Assembly (NCBI GenBank): GCA_031289145.1
Contig: JAITQA010000047.1
Coordinates: forward strand, 1-64,000
Length of the DNA stretch: 64,000 nt
Direction of reading: 5' to 3'
From: Dysgonamonadaceae bacterium
GTDB lineage: Bacteria; Bacteroidota; Bacteroidia; Bacteroidales; Azobacteroidaceae
Each line of letters opens with the position of its first letter. Positions within the stretch are counted from its first letter, which is position 1. The notes beneath the pieces were generated by a model. That model did not search any database. It had not been told where the DNA came from and was given only the letters and a program-made list of their open reading frames with translations. Positions 18,370 through 27,497 of the stretch are shown here, piece by piece. The position numbers and the translations under genes were made by a program.

Positions 18370-19312
18370 ACAAGGAATCTACAAATTCCTTTTTTCTGAA
18401 TACCTGTAAGTCTTCCAAACCTTCGCCCAAACCAATATATTTCACCGGAATCCGGAACTGGTCGGAGATTCCGATAACCACGCCGCCTTTGGCTGTACCG
18501 TCCAATTTGGTGACGGCCAAAGCGCTTACATCAGTTGCTGCGGTAAACTGTTTGGCTTGTTCAAAGGCGTTCTGACCGGTAGAACCATCCAAAATCAGCA
18601 AGACTTCGTGAGGCGCATCCGGAACGACTTTTTTCATCACATTTTTTATCTTGGTCAGTTCATTCATCAGGTTGATTTTGTTATGAAGTCGGCCGGCCGT
18701 ATCAATAATTACCACATCTGCCTGGTTGACGACAGCCGAATGTAGGGTATCATAAGCGACGGACGCCGGGTCGGAACCCATTTTTTGTTTGACAATAGGT
18801 ACACCCACACGTTCGCTCCAGATGGTCAATTGTTCCACGGCAGCAGCGCGGAAAGTATCGGCAGCGCCTAAGTATACTTTTTTACCGGCTTTTTTGAAAT
18901 GATAAGCCAATTTGCCGATGGTAGTGGTTTTACCCACGCCGTTTACGCCGACAACCATGATTATATACGGTTTTTTGTCGGTCGGCAAATCAAAATCTTC
19001 CGGATTGTCCGTATCGCTACCCATCAGCATAGACGCAATCTCGTCACGGAGGATATGAGTAAGTTCTTGTGAATCAATGTATTTCTCCCGAGCAATCCGG
19101 GATTCAATCCGACCGATGATTTTCAGGGTTGTTTCCACACCCACATCCGAAGTAATCAGGACTTCTTCCAAATCGTCCAAAATATCTTCGTCAACTTTCG
19201 ATTTTCCGGCAATAATGCGGGTCAATTTCGAAAATACGTTTTCTTTGGTTTTGGACAATCCCTTATCCAAAGTTTCTTTGTTGTCTTTTGAGAAAAAATT
19301 AAACAGGCTCAT
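18350..19312 (-). CDS. ftsY: Signal recognition particle receptor FtsY
   Basis: FtsY is the membrane-associated SRP receptor GTPase that docks ribosomes making membrane proteins. The NG domain is complete, with GVNGVGKTTTIGKLA (P-loop), DTFRAAAVEQL, DTAGR and TKLDGTAKGG. The start is set at MSLFNFF (19312) and not at the track's 19360, because the upstream ATG overlaps a promoter -7 motif and the extra 16 residues do not match the family. It heads the unit ftsY-rimO-HU-HU/LysM. Confidence 0.95.
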   Translation of the reverse strand: MSLFNFFSKDNKETLDKGLSKTKENVFSKLTRIIAGKSKVDEDILDDLEEVLITSDVGVETTLKIIGRIESRIAREKYIDSQELTHILRDEIASMLMGSDTDNPEDFDLPTDKKPYIIMVVGVNGVGKTTTIGKLAYHFKKAGKKVYLGAADTFRAAAVEQLTIWSERVGVPIVKQKMGSDPASVAYDTLHSAVVNQADVVIIDTAGRLHNKINLMNELTKIKNVMKKVVPDAPHEVLLILDGSTGQNAFEQAKQFTAATDVSALAVTKLDGTAKGGVVIGISDQFRIPVKYIGLGEGLEDLQVFRKKEFVDSLFGNEKK

Positions 19313-19348
19313 TCCGCAGTATAAATTAATATGACATGTAAGATTGAT

Positions 19349-19357
19349 GCAAAGGTA
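19349..19357 (-). promoter_or_regulatory. Promoter -7 element for ftsY
   Basis: The minus strand reads TAccTTTGC 37 bases before the ftsY start codon, a full match to TAnnTTTG. Confidence 0.7.
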
Positions 19358-19508
19358 CATAAAATTTTTCTAAAAACGAGGTGAGTAATGCACTTTATTT
19401 CGGTCTTTTTCTGTAGCTGAAGAAAATAATTTATTTTTTATGCCATTCAACCATTTTATTCTGAATAAATGGCAAGGATGTTTTTCTTGAGAATTCAAAT
19501 ATAATTAT

Positions 19509-19516
19509 TACCTTTG
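19509..19516 (+). promoter_or_regulatory. Promoter -7 element immediately before a small ORF
   Basis: TAccTTTG ends only 5 bases before an ATG at 19522. Transcription would begin almost at the start codon, so the transcript would be leaderless or nearly so. Confidence 0.55.
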
Positions 19517-19521
19517 TATAC

Positions 19522-19692
19522 ATGAACGCTTTCTTAAAAAACTGTGGAATTTTTGTGTTGATTATTGGGGAATTGTTCCTCATTTTCCCCTTTTTCACAC
19601 AGAAGCAGACCAACGGGACTTTGCTATCCGGGTGGATTCTGATTATTATCGGCTTTATTTTGTATATCCTTATCAATAAAAAAAGCCGCTAA
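19522..19692 (+). CDS. Small two-helix membrane protein (56 aa)
   Basis: This short ORF is missing from the track. It encodes MNAFLKNCGIFVLIIGELFL and onward: two hydrophobic segments (about 8-25 and 35-52) joined by a short polar loop (TQKQTNGTLLS), with a basic C-terminus (NKKSR). A promoter motif lies directly in front, and an intrinsic terminator overlaps the stop codon, so it is a stand-alone transcription unit. Small proteins with this hairpin-like pattern and a 'TNGTLLSGW' turn seem to occur in other Bacteroidales, but I know no function. Confidence 0.7.
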   Translation: MNAFLKNCGIFVLIIGELFLIFPFFTQKQTNGTLLSGWILIIIGFILYILINKKSR

Positions 19693-19704
19693 AAAACGGC
19701 TTTT
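19681..19704 (+). terminator. Intrinsic terminator of the small membrane protein gene
   Basis: The stem aaaagccg / cggctttt with an 8-base loop ends in a T run. The stop codon TAA falls inside the loop. The next 210 bases hold no gene or recognised element. Confidence 0.8.
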
Positions 19705-19915
19705 CTATAAGACAAAACTTACCTTCTCGTAATAAATCATTGACTAAGTTCATTCACACACTCTGTAACTAATAATGAATATTTTGAAATGGCTTTCACA
19801 AGCAACGGCAAAAAGAGATAATTTTTAATTTAACCACCTCAATAACTACTACAAAGAGGAGGATATTTCTTGTCTCTTTCATAAATGTACAAAAACTGTG
19901 CCAAATCTGAGTTTT

Positions 19916-20443
19916 TTAAATATTAAATTCAAATATTTGTCCGTACTCAACGGGAAATTCAAAAGTTTTGTCAATGGAAAATATTTTTAAATAGCTATGT
20001 ATTAGTCTAATAACACCTGCATGAGTAAATAAACACGCTGATTTTAAATTGAATGATTTTAATTCATCCATAAAAGAATTTACTCTTTTTTGCATCATAG
20101 CGTAAGATTCTCCATTTTTTGCCGGATAATTCAACCAATCGTTCAACCAATCTTTGGCTGCCGGATTATCAATTTCCATCCATGATTTCATTTCCCAATC
20201 ACCGAAATTCAATTCCCTGATTCTGGTCTCCAAAATGGGGAATTCGAATCCACAATATTTTGCCAATAATGTACATCTTGATAGTGGACTTGAAAATACT
20301 TTATCAAATGTTTTTCCTGCCAGGTTTTCTTTCACGGTTGCAGCCTCAGCACAAAATGAAGCCTTCAAAGGCACATCCGAAAATCCGTAGCATACTCCTT
20401 GGGGAACATCAACCGAGGTATGTCTGACCATTATTAGTTTCAT
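19916..20443 (-). CDS. cobC: Histidine phosphatase, alpha-ribazole phosphatase type
   Basis: A 175-residue member of the histidine phosphatase (phosphoglycerate-mutase-like) superfamily. Catalytic landmarks are MVRHTSVD (phospho-acceptor His), FSSPLSRC, ELNFGDWEMKSW and FTHAGVIR. The start LIMVRHTSVDVPQGVCYGFSDVPL is typical of the Bacteroidales CobC group. That group removes the 5'-phosphate of alpha-ribazole in cobalamin nucleotide-loop assembly. No other cob genes are adjacent. It is the last gene of a tightly packed unit, 3 bases after the GH3 fusion gene, so a different phosphatase role is possible. Confidence 0.75.
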   Translation of the reverse strand: MKLIMVRHTSVDVPQGVCYGFSDVPLKASFCAEAATVKENLAGKTFDKVFSSPLSRCTLLAKYCGFEFPILETRIRELNFGDWEMKSWMEIDNPAAKDWLNDWLNYPAKNGESYAMMQKRVNSFMDELKSFNLKSACLFTHAGVIRLIHSYLKIFSIDKTFEFPVEYGQIFEFNI

Positions 20444-20446
20444 AAC

Positions 20447-23425
20447 TTATTTTTTTATTGCTTCGTAAATAACATCCTGAATCCGGGTGCGGATATTCAA
20501 TTCCATTAAATTTTTATGCGTCCGAGACGGATAAACCCGATTGGATAAAAATATATAAATCAGTCCATTATCCGGGTCTACCCAAAAGCAGGTGCCGGTA
20601 TAGCCTGTATGTCCGTAAGTCGAGGCTGGCGCCGAAGCGCTTGTCGGACTTGAAGCGGGTCGTACCGTGTCCGGTTTATCGAATCCTAATCCACGCCTGC
20701 TTATCGTACTTTTGGTTTCCGTAAAAGTTTTAACAGTTGCTTTACTCAAGTACCGTTCACCTCCGTATTCGCCTGAATACAGCAGCATTTGTACTATTTT
20801 TGCCATATCGTTGGCATTGGAAAACAAACCGGCATTTCCCGAAACCCCGCCCATTACAGCTGCCGCTTCATCATGCGGATAGCCGATAAGAATTTGGGTT
20901 CTCCAAAATTCATCATTTTCAGTCGGAGCGATATTTAACTTGTTTATTTTTTTCAATGGAAGGAAACCGATATAATTAGCGCCTAATCCGGCAAAAAAAT
21001 GTTGCGCTAAATAGTTGTCAAATTTCTGCCCTGAAACGTGCTCGGTTACTTCTTTCAACAACATAAAATTTAAATCACTGTACAAATAAGCCTTCTTTTT
21101 GCTTAGCTTAGCATCGGCTATCTCTTTCAAAACATCTTTATGGAAATTATCGCTGATATAAAAACTATCTGCAACTTGCTTCCTTATACCGGGTTTGGAC
21201 GTTTGAGAAACTTTATCGGAATAAAAATCAAAATCGGTGCGCATATATACATCCGTATCATATTGTATGCGAAAAGTAAAATCCCGGTGGGACGAAAAAA
21301 GTTTTCCCGTATAACTGTTCGTATCTATCAACAGTTGGTAGAACGGAATAAAAGCAGGTAATCCGGATTCATGAAACAAGGCATTCTGAATCGTGATATG
21401 ACTTTTATCCGTGCCTTTTAACTCGGGAACAAACAGGCTTATCGGATTGGATAATGAGATTTTCTTTGTATCGTATAATTTCATAATGGCCGGAACTGTA
21501 GCAATGGCTTTGGTAACAGAGGCCAAATCGTAAACATCGGTATTTCGAACGGCATGTGTGCCGGCATAATCAAAATGTCCGAACGATTTGTGGTAAACCA
21601 CTATGCCGTCTTTGGCGACCAAGACTTGGCATCCGGGGAAAGCTTTATTTTTAATTCCTTCATATACAATAGGCTCTATTTTCTTTAATACCTCCGAAGA
21701 CATCTTTGCTTCCAAAGGTTCCTGATAAGATAATCTGACTTTTTCGGTTGCCAATCCATCGCCGTATTGAAACAAATCCGAAATCGTGACCGGTAATTTT
21801 CCCTTTGCCGGTACGCCTCCCATAAGTACTTCCGCAGTTGCTTTTTGTGCATAATCCGTATTTTCGTATGCCAAAACCACTGATTGGGATGAAGCAATAC
21901 TGCGTGTATATTTTCCAATACGGTATGGCGAAGTGAAAAAACAAAGATGCACTTCTTTTTCTTTTGTTAATGTCTGAAGCGCTTCGAAATCATCGATTTT
22001 TTCGGAATGAATACCACAGATAATCCTGTTGTAATTGCGTAATTGAGCGGGCAAAACGATGGGATTATTCTTGCAATCAGCCTCAGATAAAGTGAAAACA
22101 GCGAAATCTCCATACAGGGCCATTCGTTTTTGAAATTCCAATCCGGTATCCGCCCCAATTGACAGGATAGCTATTCTATTTTTATTCAGTTGTTTAATTG
22201 GAATTACCTTTTCTTTGTTTTTGAGTAAAGTGATGGCTTCATCGTTCAATTTCCGAACCAGCCATGCTGCATAATCCGAATTGATTTTGCGAGAGAGGTT
22301 TTTGGTTTCGACCGGTTTATAATTGTTCAGTCCGACAATATATTTATACTGAAGTACTTTTAAACATTTTTCTTCAATAAGGGATAGCGGCAAAAGGCCT
22401 GACTCTATTGCTTTTTTTACAGAGAGAAACTCATCTGCCAATTTGTTGGGATTCAATAGAATGTCATTACCGGCCAATAATGCTTGTACACAAATTGTAT
22501 TTTTTCCGCTCGTAGCGCCTTTCATAGCCAGGGCATCGGTAAATGCCAGGCCGTCGAATCCTAAATCGTTTTTTAACAGATTATTGACAATACTCGGAGA
22601 CAAAGAAGAGGCTAATCCGGAAGTCTTGTCTAAAGCAGGGATAGATAAATGAGCGGTCATTATACCGGCAAAACCTTCTCGGATAAATTGAATAAAAGGA
22701 TAGAGTTCGATTTTATTCAACCGGGTTTTGGAATGGTTGATTTTTGGTAACGTTTTGTGAGAATCTTCGGAAGTGTCGCCATGACCCGGAAAATGTTTTG
22801 CGACGGCAATAATTTTTTTGCTTTCCAAGCCTTTCGCGTAAGCCACTCCTTTTTCGGCAACCGATTGTTGTATTTCTCCGAAAGCACGTGTCCCGATAAC
22901 CGGATTATTGGGATTTATATTAACATCAATTACAGGTGCAAAATTAATATGGACGCCCAATTCCAGCAGTTCACGGCCCACTTCTTCTCCATAGAGACGG
23001 ATAAGTTCATTGTTGGAAACAGCGCCTAACATCATATTTTTCGGGAAACGGGGTGTATCCTCCAAGCGCATGGATAAGCCCCACTCTCCGTCGAATGAAA
23101 TCAACAACGGTATCCGGCTGGTATTTTGGTACAGGTTAATACTTTCGGCTTGGTCTTGTAGCGTTCCTTTGGAAAAAAGAATGCCTCCGATTTTTAGTTC
23201 CCGGATATTTTTTAAAACGGCAGGTCGCGCCGAGGCTTCAGGCGCAGCAGTTAGCATAAACAATTGACCGATTCTTTCGTCTAAGCTCATCGAATCGAAG
23301 ATAGAATCAGCCCACTGTTTCATTTTCAGTTGGTCGACTTGCCGGTACAGGTTTGGTTTATTCTGAGCCGGTACAAAGGAGTAAACAAGCAACAACAATC
23401 CCAATACCAGTAACCAAATTTTCAT
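20447..23425 (-). CDS. GH3 beta-N-acetylhexosaminidase fused to a beta-lactamase-fold serine hydrolase
   Basis: A 992-residue exported two-enzyme protein. After a signal peptide, residues of about 40-370 form a GH3 domain with the NagZ-type motif KHFPGHGDTSEDSHKTLP, where the Asp-His pair assists catalysis, plus the CALLAGNDILL-like end. A linker GH3-C region follows. Residues of about 590-985 form a class C beta-lactamase/penicillin-binding fold with SxxK (LASVTKAIA), YxN-like YSDLNF and HTGYTG. This fusion is known in Bacteroidota and is expected to trim peptidoglycan fragments or amino-sugar glycans. The start overlaps the end of the preceding phosphoesterase gene by 4 bases. Confidence 0.88.
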   Translation of the reverse strand: MKIWLLVLGLLLLVYSFVPAQNKPNLYRQVDQLKMKQWADSIFDSMSLDERIGQLFMLTAAPEASARPAVLKNIRELKIGGILFSKGTLQDQAESINLYQNTSRIPLLISFDGEWGLSMRLEDTPRFPKNMMLGAVSNNELIRLYGEEVGRELLELGVHINFAPVIDVNINPNNPVIGTRAFGEIQQSVAEKGVAYAKGLESKKIIAVAKHFPGHGDTSEDSHKTLPKINHSKTRLNKIELYPFIQFIREGFAGIMTAHLSIPALDKTSGLASSLSPSIVNNLLKNDLGFDGLAFTDALAMKGATSGKNTICVQALLAGNDILLNPNKLADEFLSVKKAIESGLLPLSLIEEKCLKVLQYKYIVGLNNYKPVETKNLSRKINSDYAAWLVRKLNDEAITLLKNKEKVIPIKQLNKNRIAILSIGADTGLEFQKRMALYGDFAVFTLSEADCKNNPIVLPAQLRNYNRIICGIHSEKIDDFEALQTLTKEKEVHLCFFTSPYRIGKYTRSIASSQSVVLAYENTDYAQKATAEVLMGGVPAKGKLPVTISDLFQYGDGLATEKVRLSYQEPLEAKMSSEVLKKIEPIVYEGIKNKAFPGCQVLVAKDGIVVYHKSFGHFDYAGTHAVRNTDVYDLASVTKAIATVPAIMKLYDTKKISLSNPISLFVPELKGTDKSHITIQNALFHESGLPAFIPFYQLLIDTNSYTGKLFSSHRDFTFRIQYDTDVYMRTDFDFYSDKVSQTSKPGIRKQVADSFYISDNFHKDVLKEIADAKLSKKKAYLYSDLNFMLLKEVTEHVSGQKFDNYLAQHFFAGLGANYIGFLPLKKINKLNIAPTENDEFWRTQILIGYPHDEAAAVMGGVSGNAGLFSNANDMAKIVQMLLYSGEYGGERYLSKATVKTFTETKSTISRRGLGFDKPDTVRPASSPTSASAPASTYGHTGYTGTCFWVDPDNGLIYIFLSNRVYPSRTHKNLMELNIRTRIQDVIYEAIKK

Positions 23426-24291
23426 TTTACTTCCTCCATGACAATATCCAAACGCCCGGTATAAATCCCGTATGCTCCGGTTTGATTAATAACAACTTCT
23501 TTGCCGTCAAGATTTAAACGCCGGTCGGGTTGCTGAAGGAATGTATGTGAATGTCCGCCGAGAATTATATCAATATTGCGGCTTTGTTTGGCCAAAGTGA
23601 TGTCACCAATCTGGTCTTCCGAAGGGAAATAACCCAAATGTGACAAGCAAATAATCAAATCACATCCTTTTTTCTCTTTCAGAAAGGAGGCTACTCTGTT
23701 TGCCGCTTCAACCGGATCGGAATATTTCACTCCGGCATAATTCTGCTTTGCTACCAAGCCGTCCGGATCCACCGTGAGGCCAATAAGTCCGATAGTTATC
23801 CCATCCTGTTCCAAGATTACATATTCTTTTGTCAAACCTTCTACAGGAGTACCTGAAAAGTCTAAATTTGTACTGATAAAAGGAAACTTCGTCATCCGGA
23901 GCATATCGGACAGAAAAGTCAATCCATTGTCAAATTCATGATTGCCCAGACAAGCGGCGTCTATTTTCATATAATTAGCCACAGCCATTTCCACTTCGCC
24001 TTTGAACATATTGAAATAGGGCGTTCCTTGTACAAAATCACCGCTATGAAACAACAACACATTTTCAGATTCTGCACGAACCTGTTCTATATAAGCATTC
24101 TGACGGACTACACCCCCTTTGTCGGGATTCCGTGAATCGTTGCCGGGAAACGGCTCAATCCGACTATGGGTATCGTTCAGATGCAGTATCACAAGCGATT
24201 TATGCTGCGCTGCAAGTAAAAGAGGAAATGCGAGTAATAGTACTATTAATTTATTCCTCAATCTTAATTCTATTATCTGTTTTAGCATCAA
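23422..24291 (-). CDS. 5'-nucleotidase-type metallophosphoesterase, catalytic domain only
   Basis: A 289-residue exported protein with the dimetal phosphoesterase motifs LHLNDTHSRIEP, HSGDFVQG, LGNHEFDNG and GGHSHTF. These match the N-terminal domain of UshA-type 5'-nucleotidases. The substrate-specificity C-terminal domain is absent and is encoded by the gene just upstream, which overlaps this one by 41 bases. The two products probably assemble into one enzyme that hydrolyses nucleotides or similar phosphoesters in the periplasm. The N-terminal hydrophobic stretch (LIVLLLAFPLLLAAQ) is a signal peptide. Confidence 0.88.
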   Translation of the reverse strand: MMLKQIIELRLRNKLIVLLLAFPLLLAAQHKSLVILHLNDTHSRIEPFPGNDSRNPDKGGVVRQNAYIEQVRAESENVLLFHSGDFVQGTPYFNMFKGEVEMAVANYMKIDAACLGNHEFDNGLTFLSDMLRMTKFPFISTNLDFSGTPVEGLTKEYVILEQDGITIGLIGLTVDPDGLVAKQNYAGVKYSDPVEAANRVASFLKEKKGCDLIICLSHLGYFPSEDQIGDITLAKQSRNIDIILGGHSHTFLQQPDRRLNLDGKEVVINQTGAYGIYTGRLDIVMEEVK

Positions 24292-25012
24292 TTCGTTTAT
24301 TTTCAGTTGTTAATTTCTTTACAAATTCTATCATCGCATCGCGAAGCGTTATATTCAAATCGGTATATTCTACGGCTTGGGTAAGCGCTTCCATCCCACT
24401 GTTTCCTTCCGCCAGAAAATCAATTGTGACTATCCGGTAAATTTTGTTTTCATCCAAAGTTTGTCCACTTATTTTCAGTGATTTAATCTTTCTTTTTTGG
24501 ATGACCAATTCTATCCCTTTCGATAATCCTTCTCCGCCATGAAAAGCGATAAAATCGAAAAATGCTTTTACTGCTTTTCCTTGCAGTTCAAGCAAAACGA
24601 GCCGATTTTCAAAAGGATAGACCTCATACAGATTCCCGACAGTGACGGGTCCTTCATTGAGCGTAGCCCGCAGGCCTCCGTTATTTACTACGGCAAAATC
24701 AATATGCCCCCACGAACCGGATGCATAATCCTGCATCGCATCGGTGGTGAAATTTGTCAGCAAACTTTGCGGAAATCCTTTTGTCAAAGTTTTGTCGGCA
24801 AATCCGATTTCCTGATTCATTTCTACATTTAATTTTGTTTTGTAGGCATCCACTAAAGCAACAATTCCGGGGTCGGCCTTGTTATCCCAATCGCTATTCA
24901 TTTCTATCCGGGCGCCTTCAATACTTTTTACTGCATACTGTTTTTTACTACATGCAGTAAAGAAAGTCGCCAAGACAAAAAGTAGCGGTACAAATAATTT
25001 AACTTTCATCAT
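24251..25012 (-). CDS. 5'-nucleotidase C-terminal-domain lipoprotein
   Basis: A 253-residue lipoprotein (lipobox FFTAC) whose body is the 5_nucleotid_C domain of UshA-like enzymes. Landmarks are NFTTDAMQDYASG, VVNNGGLRATLNEGPVTVGNLYEVYPFEN, VTIDFLAEG and the GGEGLSKGI-type segment. It lacks the metal-binding phosphoesterase domain, which is supplied by the next gene. The gene order is therefore C-domain first, then N-domain, the reverse of a simple split of the single-chain enzyme. It overlaps mlaF by 14 bases. Confidence 0.87.
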   Translation of the reverse strand: MMKVKLFVPLLFVLATFFTACSKKQYAVKSIEGARIEMNSDWDNKADPGIVALVDAYKTKLNVEMNQEIGFADKTLTKGFPQSLLTNFTTDAMQDYASGSWGHIDFAVVNNGGLRATLNEGPVTVGNLYEVYPFENRLVLLELQGKAVKAFFDFIAFHGGEGLSKGIELVIQKRKIKSLKISGQTLDENKIYRIVTIDFLAEGNSGMEALTQAVEYTDLNITLRDAMIEFVKKLTTENKRIDAKTDNRIKIEE

Positions 25013-25772
25013 TCATCCAATTTTCTGCTTTTCTTACTTTTTTAAATAAATCGGAAGCAAATACAAAATCATTCAATTTTTTGTTTGTTGATGTCATGAT
25101 TTCGTCTTTGGTTCCCTCCCATGCTTTTTCTCCTTCGTAGATAAACATGATTTTTTCTCCGATATTCATTACGGAGTTCATATCATGCGTATTTATCACG
25201 GTTGTCATATTGTATTCTTTTGTGATACTGTGTATCAAATCATCTATCAGCAAGGCTGTTTTGGGGTCTAAGCCCGAATTTGGCTCATCGCAAAAAAGGT
25301 ACTGGGGATTGAGTGCGATGGCACGGGCGATAGCGACCCTTTTCATCATTCCTCCGCTGATTTCGCCCGGATATAAATGGTCGGCATCGGTCAGATTCAC
25401 ACGTTCTAAACAAAATTTAGCCCGTTTTTCGCGCACTTTCCAACTGTCGCGGGTAAACATGGTTAAAGGAAACATCACGTTTTCGAGGACTGTCATTGAA
25501 TCGAACAGCGCCGAACCTTGAAACAACATTCCCATCTCTCGGCGGAGATTTTTCAGTTCCGTCTTCTTCATGGCCGTCAGGTTCCGTTTGTCGTACAAAA
25601 TCTCACCTGAATTCGGTCTCAATAAGCCAATCAAGGTTTTTATCATGACTGTTTTTCCGGACCCGCTACGTCCGATAATCAGATTTGTTTTCCCTTTATC
25701 GAAAACCGTAGAGATATTTTTCAATACTTCTTTTTTGTCGAATGATTTATCTATATTTTTTACTTCTATCAT
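24999..25772 (-). CDS. mlaF: Mla-type lipid-transport ABC ATPase
   Basis: A 257-residue ABC ATPase with Walker A (GRSGSGKTV), Q-loop (LFQGSALFDSMTVLENVMFPL), signature EISGGMMKRVAIARA and Walker B (YLFCDEPNSGLDP). The 'SALFDSMTVxENVxFPL' Q-loop and the SGGM(M)KR signature are those of MlaF. It energises movement of phospholipids between the two membranes. It overlaps mlaE by 4 bases. The MlaD-type substrate-binding gene is not in the window. Confidence 0.9.
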   Translation of the reverse strand: MIEVKNIDKSFDKKEVLKNISTVFDKGKTNLIIGRSGSGKTVMIKTLIGLLRPNSGEILYDKRNLTAMKKTELKNLRREMGMLFQGSALFDSMTVLENVMFPLTMFTRDSWKVREKRAKFCLERVNLTDADHLYPGEISGGMMKRVAIARAIALNPQYLFCDEPNSGLDPKTALLIDDLIHSITKEYNMTTVINTHDMNSVMNIGEKIMFIYEGEKAWEGTKDEIMTSTNKKLNDFVFASDLFKKVRKAENWMNDES

Positions 25773-26518
25773 TTTGCGAGCATTAATTGGGTTATAACCA
25801 AGTCGAATGTCAAGATGAGTACGCTACTCATCACTACGGAATCCGTACTTGCTTTTCCAACCTCCAAAGCGCCTCCTTTTACATAATAGCCGAAAAAAGA
25901 GGCAATGGAAGAAATTATAAATGCAAAAACCATGGATTTTACAATGGAATAGCCGATATAAGATGATTCAAACCAATACCGAATGCCGTATTCATACTTT
26001 GTGACGGTTATCATATCCGTCGCAAATGCAATGAAATACCCACCCATGATTCCAAAAAACATACTGAATATAACCAGTACCGGGATGAAAGCCATAAAGG
26101 CTACTATTTTCGGGAAAATCAAATAATTAGCCGAGTTTACACCCATAATCTCCAGGGCGTCGATTTGCTCCGTTACCCGCATGGTTCCCAATTCGGAAGC
26201 AATATTTGAACCCACTTTCCCGGCCAGAATTAAACACATGATGGTTGAAGAAAATTCCAATAAAATTACTTCCCGTGTGATATATCCTACGGTGGAGTCC
26301 GGAATCAGAGGCGATTGGATATTTAATGCAACCTGAATGGTTAACACCGCACCGATAAAGGTGGAGATGAATATCACAATCCACAACGAATCTACCCCCA
26401 ATTTGTATGCTTCTTTCAGGGTTTGCCTGAAAAACACACTCCATCTTTCCGGGACAGTCAGTGTCCGGAGTATTAAAATCACATACCTTCCGAATTTTTC
26501 AAGCGCCTTTATTAACAT
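25769..26518 (-). CDS. mlaE: Mla-type lipid-transport ABC permease
   Basis: A 249-residue MlaE-family permease with five or so membrane helices. The family motif is clear in ELGTMRVTEQIDALEIMGVN, preceded by GKVGSNIASELGTM. It forms the membrane part of the ABC transporter with MlaF. It heads an operon running through mlaF, the split nucleotidase, the GH3 fusion and cobC, all with short overlaps or a 3-base gap. A promoter motif lies 32 bases upstream, divergent from lptB. Confidence 0.92.
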   Translation of the reverse strand: MLIKALEKFGRYVILILRTLTVPERWSVFFRQTLKEAYKLGVDSLWIVIFISTFIGAVLTIQVALNIQSPLIPDSTVGYITREVILLEFSSTIMCLILAGKVGSNIASELGTMRVTEQIDALEIMGVNSANYLIFPKIVAFMAFIPVLVIFSMFFGIMGGYFIAFATDMITVTKYEYGIRYWFESSYIGYSIVKSMVFAFIISSIASFFGYYVKGGALEVGKASTDSVVMSSVLILTFDLVITQLMLAK

Positions 26519-26549
26519 ACAAAATCCTATTGATTTATATTTTTAATCT

Positions 26550-26558
26550 GCAAATGTA
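26550..26558 (-). promoter_or_regulatory. Promoter -7 element for the mlaE operon
   Basis: The minus strand reads TAcaTTTGC 31 bases before the mlaE start. It lies about 12 bases from the divergent lptB -7 element, so the two promoters overlap back to back. Confidence 0.65.
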
Positions 26559-26570
26559 ATGATTTTTTAC

Positions 26571-26578
26571 TACTTTTG
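26571..26578 (+). promoter_or_regulatory. Promoter -7 element for lptB
   Basis: TActTTTG lies 21 bases before the ATG at 26600. It overlaps the track's upstream TTG start (26576), which argues for the later ATG. Confidence 0.65.
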
Positions 26579-26599
26579 CCACAAAATACAGTTAAGTCT

Positions 26600-27343
26600 A
26601 TGGAACAAATGATTCTTCGTACGGAAGATTTGGTAAAAAGATATAGAAACCGGACTGTGGTCAACCATGTTTCGATTAATGTAAAGCAAGGAGAAATTGT
26701 TGGTTTATTAGGTCCGAATGGCGCCGGAAAAACCACCACTTTCTATATGGCGGTAGGTTTGGTAACGCCGAACATGGGTAAAATTTTTCTGGGAGAGATG
26801 GATATTACTAAATTCCCGGTTTATAAACGCGCCCGAAACGGAATCGGCTATCTGGCGCAAGAAGCATCCGTTTTCCGTAAATTGTCGGTAGAAGATAATA
26901 TCAGAGCTGTCTTAGAAATGACAGACCAGCCTGTCAGCTATCAAAAAGAAAAATTAGAAAGCCTGATTGCCGAGTTCGGGCTGCATAAAGTTCGCAAAAA
27001 CTTAGGAGACCAACTGTCCGGAGGCGAACGCCGTCGAGTAGAGATAGCGCGATGCTTGGCTATCAACCCGAAATTTATCATGCTTGATGAACCTTTTGCC
27101 GGTATCGACCCGATTGCCGTGCAGGATATTCAACAGATTGTCGGGGAATTAAAACACAAAAACATCGGCATCCTGATTACCGACCACAATGTACACGAGA
27201 CCCTGAGTATTACCGACCGTGCTTACCTTTTATTCGAAGGGAAAGTATTGTTTCAGGGAGTTGCTGAAGAATTGGCCGAAAACCCGATTGTCCGGGAAAA
27301 ATATTTGGGATGGGATTTCGAACTGAGAAAGAAAGTTTTGTAG
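26600..27343 (+). CDS. lptB: LPS-export ABC ATPase LptB
   Basis: LptB powers extraction and transport of lipopolysaccharide to the outer membrane. The 247-residue protein has Walker A ([18 protein letters not shown]), [17 protein letters not shown], signature [16 protein letters not shown] and [20 protein letters not shown], all diagnostic of LptB. It ends with KYLGWDFEL. The start is placed at [13 protein letters not shown] rather than at the track's TTG, because the promoter motif covers the TTG. It is divergent from mlaE, which juxtaposes two lipid-transport systems. The 150 bases after it hold no convincing gene. Confidence 0.95.
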   Translation: MEQMILRTEDLVKRYRNRTVVNHVSINVKQGEIVGLLGPNGAGKTTTFYMAVGLVTPNMGKIFLGEMDITKFPVYKRARNGIGYLAQEASVFRKLSVEDNIRAVLEMTDQPVSYQKEKLESLIAEFGLHKVRKNLGDQLSGGERRRVEIARCLAINPKFIMLDEPFAGIDPIAVQDIQQIVGELKHKNIGILITDHNVHETLSITDRAYLLFEGKVLFQGVAEELAENPIVREKYLGWDFELRKKVL

Positions 27344-27497
27344 AGCAGGATAGTTACAATGTGGACGGTATTATGCGACTAAATAAATTTTGGAAGATGA
27401 AATTTCTTATTGATACAAAAGCTTCAGGAAACCCACACATAACACATTATGAACATTCCAATAGAAGAACAAAACAATCTAATGATTTATCAATCAA

